The notes beneath the pieces were generated by a model that saw only the letters and a list, made by a program, of their open reading frames with translations, was not told the origin of the DNA and did not search any database. The translations under genes were made by a program, and so were the position numbers. This document shows, piece by piece, positions 60,210 through 64,000 of a DNA stretch of 64,000 bases (within the stretch, counting starts at the first letter, position 1; each line of letters begins with the position of its first letter). Where the stretch lies: positions 6,630,001 through 6,694,000 of the forward strand of contig NZ_CP050296.1 in NCBI RefSeq assembly GCF_014189455.1. Direction: 5' to 3'. The stretch comes from Mesorhizobium huakuii. Its GTDB lineage: Bacteria; Pseudomonadota; Alphaproteobacteria; Rhizobiales; Rhizobiaceae.

Positions 60210-63131
60210 ATGGCCGACCATAAATTCCTTTCCATTCGCGGGGCGCGCGAACACAATCTGAAGAATGTCGATCTCGACCTGCCGCGTGACAGCCTGATCG
60301 TCATGACCGGCCTGTCCGGTTCAGGCAAATCCTCGCTCGCCTTCGACACCATCTACGCCGAAGGCCAGCGTCGCTATGTCGAGAGCCTGTCGGCCTATGC
60401 GCGGCAATTCCTCGAAATGATGCAGAAGCCTGACGTCGACCAGATCGACGGCCTGTCGCCTGCCATTTCCATCGAGCAGAAGACCACCTCGAAGAACCCG
60501 CGTTCGACGGTCGGCACCGTCACCGAGATCTACGACTATATGCGCCTGCTGTTCGCCCGTGTCGGCGTGCCCTATTCGCCGGCCACCGGCCTGCCGATCG
60601 AGAGCCAGACGGTCAGCCAGATGGTCGACCGGGTGCTGGCGCTCGAGGAAGGCACGCGCCTGTTCCTGCTGGCGCCGATCGTGCGCGGCCGCAAGGGCGA
60701 GTACCGCAAGGAACTGCTGGAGCTGCAGAAAAAAGGTTTCCAGCGCGTCAAGGTCGACGGCGTCTTCTATGAGATCGCAGACGTTCCGGCGCTCGATAAA
60801 AAATACAAGCACGACATCGATGTCGTCGTCGACCGCATCGTCGTGCGCGGCGATCTGGCCACGCGTCTCGCCGACTCCATCGAGACGGCGCTGAAGCTCG
60901 CCGAGGGGCTGGCGGTGGCCGAGTTCGCCGACAAGCCGCTCGATTCCAGCCAGACCGGCGAGGATTCGGTCAACAAGTCGAAGAACGAGACGCATGAGCG
61001 CATCCTGTTCTCCGAAAAATTCGCCTGCCCGGTGTCCGGCTTCACCATTCCCGAGATCGAGCCGCGGCTGTTCTCGTTCAACAACCCATTCGGCGCCTGC
61101 CCGACCTGCGACGGTCTCGGCAGCCAGCGCGCCATCGATCCCAACCTCGTCGTGCCGGACGAGAACGTGTCGCTGCGCGACGGCGCCGTCAGCCCGTGGG
61201 CGAAGTCGACCTCGCCCTATTACGTGCAGACGCTCGAGGCATTGGGCAAGGCCTACAACTTCAAGCTCGGCGACAAGTTCAAGGATTTGAGCACCGAAGC
61301 CCAGGACGCGATCCTGCGCGGCACCGGCGAGCGCGAAGTCACTTTCCAGTATGATGACGGGCTGCGCTCCTACAAGACGACCAAGACTTTCGAAGGCGTC
61401 ATCCCCAATCTCGAGCGGCGCTGGAAGGAAACCGAATCCGCCTGGATGCGCGAGGAGATCGAGCGCTTCATGTCGGCCACGCCCTGCCCGGTCTGCAAAG
61501 GCTACCGGCTGAAACCAGAAGCGCTGGCGGTGAAGATCGGCGGCAAGCACATCGGCGAAGTCACCGAACTTTCGATCCGCAAGGCCGACCAGTGGTTCAC
61601 TGACCTGCCGCCACATCTCAACGACCAGCAGAACGAGATCGCGGTGCGCGTGCTCAAGGAAATCCGCGAGCGCCTGCGCTTCCTCAACGATGTCGGTCTC
61701 GACTATCTGACGCTGTCGCGCAATTCCGGCACGCTATCAGGCGGCGAAAGCCAGCGCATCCGGCTGGCGTCACAGATCGGCTCAGGTCTCACCGGCGTGC
61801 TTTATGTGCTGGACGAGCCGTCGATCGGCCTGCACCAGCGCGACAATGCGCGGCTGCTCGATACGCTGAAACACCTGCGCGACATTGGCAACACGGTGAT
61901 CGTCGTCGAACATGACGAGGACGCCATCCTGCATGCCGACTATGTCGTCGACATGGGTCCGGCCGCCGGCATCCATGGCGGCGAGATCATCGCCCAGGGC
62001 ACGCCGCAGCAGGTGATGGCCAACCCCAATTCGATCACCGGCAAATATCTGTCGGGCGCGCTTGAAGTGGCGACACCCGGCGTGCGGCGTGAGGCGAAAA
62101 AGAATCGCCGCCTGAAGATCGTCGGCGCACGCGGCAACAATCTGAAGAACGTCACCGCCGAAATCCCGCTCGGCACCTTCACCGCCGTCACCGGCGTGTC
62201 GGGCGGCGGCAAGTCGACCTTCCTCATCGAGACGCTGTTCAAGGCAGCGTCGCGCCGCATCATGGGGTCGCGCGAGCATCCGGCCGAGCATGACCGCATC
62301 GAGGGCCTCGAATTCCTCGACAAGGTCATCGACATCGACCAGTCGCCCATTGGACGGACCCCGCGCAGCAACCCCGCCACCTATACCGGCGCCTTCACGC
62401 CGATCCGTGATTGGTTCGCCGGCCTGCCCGAGGCCAAGGCGCGCGGCTATCAGCCGGGACGCTTCTCGTTCAACGTCAAGGGTGGCCGCTGCGAGGCCTG
62501 CCAGGGCGACGGTGTCATCAAGATCGAGATGCACTTCCTGCCCGATGTCTACGTCACCTGCGACGTCTGCCACGGAAAGCGCTACAACAGGGAGACGCTC
62601 GACGTGCAGTTCAAGGGCAAGTCGATCGCCGACGTGCTCGACATGACAGTCGAGGAAGGCGTCGATTTCTTCGCCGCCGTGCCCGGCGTGCGCGACAAAC
62701 TCGACACGCTGAAGCAGGTAGGCCTCGGCTACATCCACATCGGCCAGCAGGCAACGACGCTGTCCGGCGGCGAAGCGCAGCGCATCAAGCTGGCCAAGGA
62801 ACTGTCGCGCAAGGCGACCGGCAAGACGCTCTACATCCTCGACGAGCCGACCACCGGCCTGCATTTCCACGACGTCGCCAAGCTCTTGGAAGTGCTGCAC
62901 GAACTGGTCGACCAGGGCAACACGGTGGTGGTCATCGAGCACAATCTCGAGGTGATCAAGACCGCCGACTGGGTGCTCGACCTCGGCCCCGAAGGCGGTG
63001 ATGGCGGCGGCGAACTGGTTGCCCAGGGCACGCCGGAAGCCATCGTGCGCGAGAAGCGCAGCTACACCGGCCAGTTCCTCAAGGAGCTGCTGGAGCGGCG
63101 CCCCGGAGGCAAGCGCGAAGCGGCGGAGTGA
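60210..63131 (+). CDS. uvrA: UvrABC excinuclease subunit A
   Basis: 973 residues. Damage-sensing ATPase of nucleotide excision repair with two ABC modules: Walker [10 protein letters not shown] and GVSGGGKST, signatures [12 protein letters not shown] and [12 protein letters not shown], and zinc modules ([23 protein letters not shown]...CDVCHGKRY). ATG 60210 ([20 protein letters not shown]) is preferred over the frame opening at 60153. An SOS box upstream indicates DNA-damage control. Confidence 0.98.
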   Translation: MADHKFLSIRGAREHNLKNVDLDLPRDSLIVMTGLSGSGKSSLAFDTIYAEGQRRYVESLSAYARQFLEMMQKPDVDQIDGLSPAISIEQKTTSKNPRSTVGTVTEIYDYMRLLFARVGVPYSPATGLPIESQTVSQMVDRVLALEEGTRLFLLAPIVRGRKGEYRKELLELQKKGFQRVKVDGVFYEIADVPALDKKYKHDIDVVVDRIVVRGDLATRLADSIETALKLAEGLAVAEFADKPLDSSQTGEDSVNKSKNETHERILFSEKFACPVSGFTIPEIEPRLFSFNNPFGACPTCDGLGSQRAIDPNLVVPDENVSLRDGAVSPWAKSTSPYYVQTLEALGKAYNFKLGDKFKDLSTEAQDAILRGTGEREVTFQYDDGLRSYKTTKTFEGVIPNLERRWKETESAWMREEIERFMSATPCPVCKGYRLKPEALAVKIGGKHIGEVTELSIRKADQWFTDLPPHLNDQQNEIAVRVLKEIRERLRFLNDVGLDYLTLSRNSGTLSGGESQRIRLASQIGSGLTGVLYVLDEPSIGLHQRDNARLLDTLKHLRDIGNTVIVVEHDEDAILHADYVVDMGPAAGIHGGEIIAQGTPQQVMANPNSITGKYLSGALEVATPGVRREAKKNRRLKIVGARGNNLKNVTAEIPLGTFTAVTGVSGGGKSTFLIETLFKAASRRIMGSREHPAEHDRIEGLEFLDKVIDIDQSPIGRTPRSNPATYTGAFTPIRDWFAGLPEAKARGYQPGRFSFNVKGGRCEACQGDGVIKIEMHFLPDVYVTCDVCHGKRYNRETLDVQFKGKSIADVLDMTVEEGVDFFAAVPGVRDKLDTLKQVGLGYIHIGQQATTLSGGEAQRIKLAKELSRKATGKTLYILDEPTTGLHFHDVAKLLEVLHELVDQGNTVVVIEHNLEVIKTADWVLDLGPEGGDGGGELVAQGTPEAIVREKRSYTGQFLKELLERRPGGKREAAE

Positions 63132-63168
63132 TGGTCGGACCCGCTTGGCGTCCGCCGGAGGGCTTTGA

Positions 63169-63621
63169 ATGACCATTAGAAAAGCGGTGGTCGGTGACCT
63201 CCAGGCTGTCGTCTCGCTGACCACGGCTGCCTATTCGCCTTACAACGCCATACTCGACGCGCCGCCGATTCCGGTGGCTGAAGACTACGCGCCGCGCATC
63301 GCGCGCGGCGAGGTCTGGCTGCTGGAGGACGGCGGCGAACTTGCCGGAGTGCTGACACTGGAACGGCATGAGGATCATGCGATGATCTTCTCCGTCGCGG
63401 TGTCGCCCGCCTTCCAGGGTAAGGGTTTTGGCATAAAGCTGCTCAATCACGCGGATCAACAGACGCGCTTGTGGGGTCTGCCGGAGATACGGCTCTACAC
63501 CAATGCGAAAATGGAACGGAACATCGCGCTCTATCTCGCCTACGGCTATCGCGAAACGGGTCGCCGGCCCAATCCCTACCGGCCAGGATGGGTGCTCGTC
63601 GACATGGCGAAGGCGACGTGA
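63169..63621 (+). CDS. GNAT family N-acetyltransferase
   Basis: 150-residue GNAT protein. The acetyl-CoA motif is AVSPAFQGKGFGIKLLNHAD, and the next strand is PEIRLYTNAKMERNIALYLAYGY. The substrate is unknown. It starts 37 bases after uvrA and its stop is followed immediately by the next ATG. Confidence 0.85.
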   Translation: MTIRKAVVGDLQAVVSLTTAAYSPYNAILDAPPIPVAEDYAPRIARGEVWLLEDGGELAGVLTLERHEDHAMIFSVAVSPAFQGKGFGIKLLNHADQQTRLWGLPEIRLYTNAKMERNIALYLAYGYRETGRRPNPYRPGWVLVDMAKAT

Positions 63622-64000
63622 ATGCAGGCCGGAAGCTCCTGGGAAAACAAACTGACCCTGGATGGCGTGGTCCGCTCGTCGCATGCTTACGGCGCCGACT
63701 ATTTGTCCGAATTCCAGCGCATCCTGCTGCAGCATGTGAAGCCTGGCACGCGCGCCTATCTGGAATGGGGCATGGGCCACACGACGCTGGCGATCCTTGG
63801 GCTGAGGGACAGACTGGCCATCGACAACCTCTTTTCGATCGACGACAGCCAGCCTTTCCTCGATCAACTCCTGCCGCAGCTGCCGCAGTGGAGCGGTTTC
63901 CATCCAATCTGCCTGGACCTCCAGGGTCCCAAGTTTGGCGACCGCGATCCAGAACTCAATTATTCGACCTGGCCGCTGTGCCTGAAGCGCAAATTCGATT
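63622..64000 (+). CDS. Methyltransferase-like protein, 5' part only
   Basis: 126 residues before the window ends. ATG 63622 directly follows the GNAT stop, so the two are co-translated. It contains LSEFQRILLQHVKPG and YLEWGMGHTTLAILGL, similar to the motif I glycine loop of class I SAM enzymes (E-x-G-x-G), followed by an acidic strand LFSIDDSQPFL. Methyltransferase is a probable but not certain call because the rest is missing. Confidence 0.55.
   Translation, partial: MQAGSSWENKLTLDGVVRSSHAYGADYLSEFQRILLQHVKPGTRAYLEWGMGHTTLAILGLRDRLAIDNLFSIDDSQPFLDQLLPQLPQWSGFHPICLDLQGPKFGDRDPELNYSTWPLCLKRKFD

Noticed and set aside
60321..61616. 431-codon open frame antisense to uvrA
   Set aside because: uvrA on the + strand is complete; the antisense frame has no family motifs.

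Overview
The window is a GC-rich piece of an alphaproteobacterial chromosome, most likely Mesorhizobium or a close relative in the Rhizobiales. The evidence is a glpR-D-S-T-P-Q-U-V-K glycerol operon of the rhizobial ABC type, a BA14K-type secreted protein, a GatA with the long insertion seen in this group, GTTC-N7-GTTC SOS boxes, GyrA with Ala at the quinolone position, and an Anbu/ATP-grasp/alpha-E/transglutaminase locus. Apart from one low-GC gene (42.4-43.4 kb) and one small cassette (39.26-39.71 kb), it looks like core chromosome.

Layout. 0-3.5 kb: 3' truncated L-serine dehydratase, RutB-like isochorismatase hydrolase, DUF599 and YdcF-type membrane proteins. 3.6-6.0 kb: gatC - GNAT - gatA. 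6.0-9.5 kb: radical SAM protein with a coupled secreted protein, MBL hydrolase, ruvX and small membrane proteins. 9.6-16.3 kb: aidB, pyrB plus a dihydroorotase-like pyrC without metal ligands, a methyltransferase, plsY, dprA. 16.5-22.5 kb: trehalose/glucan cluster (otsB, otsA, glucosidase, GT4). 22.6-25.0 kb: small hypotheticals, tRNA-Lys and a BA14K protein. 25.0-35.1 kb: complete glycerol uptake and catabolism operon with two candidate GlpR operators. 35.2-36.6 kb: PLP decarboxylase. 36.7-41.1 kb: Anbu locus, interrupted by a four-helix-bundle gene between inverted heptamer-repeat arrays. 41.3-48.3 kb: RAM-domain protein, DUF4864, the low-GC gene, tgt/queA, two cyclophilins, coaD. 48.4-53.7 kb: gyrA, SulP transporter and ParB-like protein. 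53.7-56.8 kb: AraC regulator, DUF1579, VOC, MarC, OsmC. 56.9-64 kb: ssb, arsR-SRPBCC, clpP, uvrA (SOS boxes before ssb and uvrA), GNAT and a partial methyltransferase.

Co-working groups: glycerol is imported by GlpSTPQUV, phosphorylated by GlpK, oxidised by GlpD and probably controlled by GlpR. OtsA/OtsB make trehalose beside glucan-acting enzymes. GatCA is two thirds of the amidotransferase that makes Gln-tRNA and/or Asn-tRNA. Tgt/QueA make queuosine. The Anbu locus is a conserved but poorly understood proteolysis/peptide-ligation module.

Caution: at least eight conserved genes (sdaA, ruvX, a methyltransferase, the PLP decarboxylase, alpha-E, ppiB, sulP, arsR) are each broken by an apparent one-base deletion with intact sequence on both sides. 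In four of them the + strand reads GCCGCGCC where one extra G would restore the frame. This looks more like systematic sequence error than gene decay, so these are annotated as single genes across the break.
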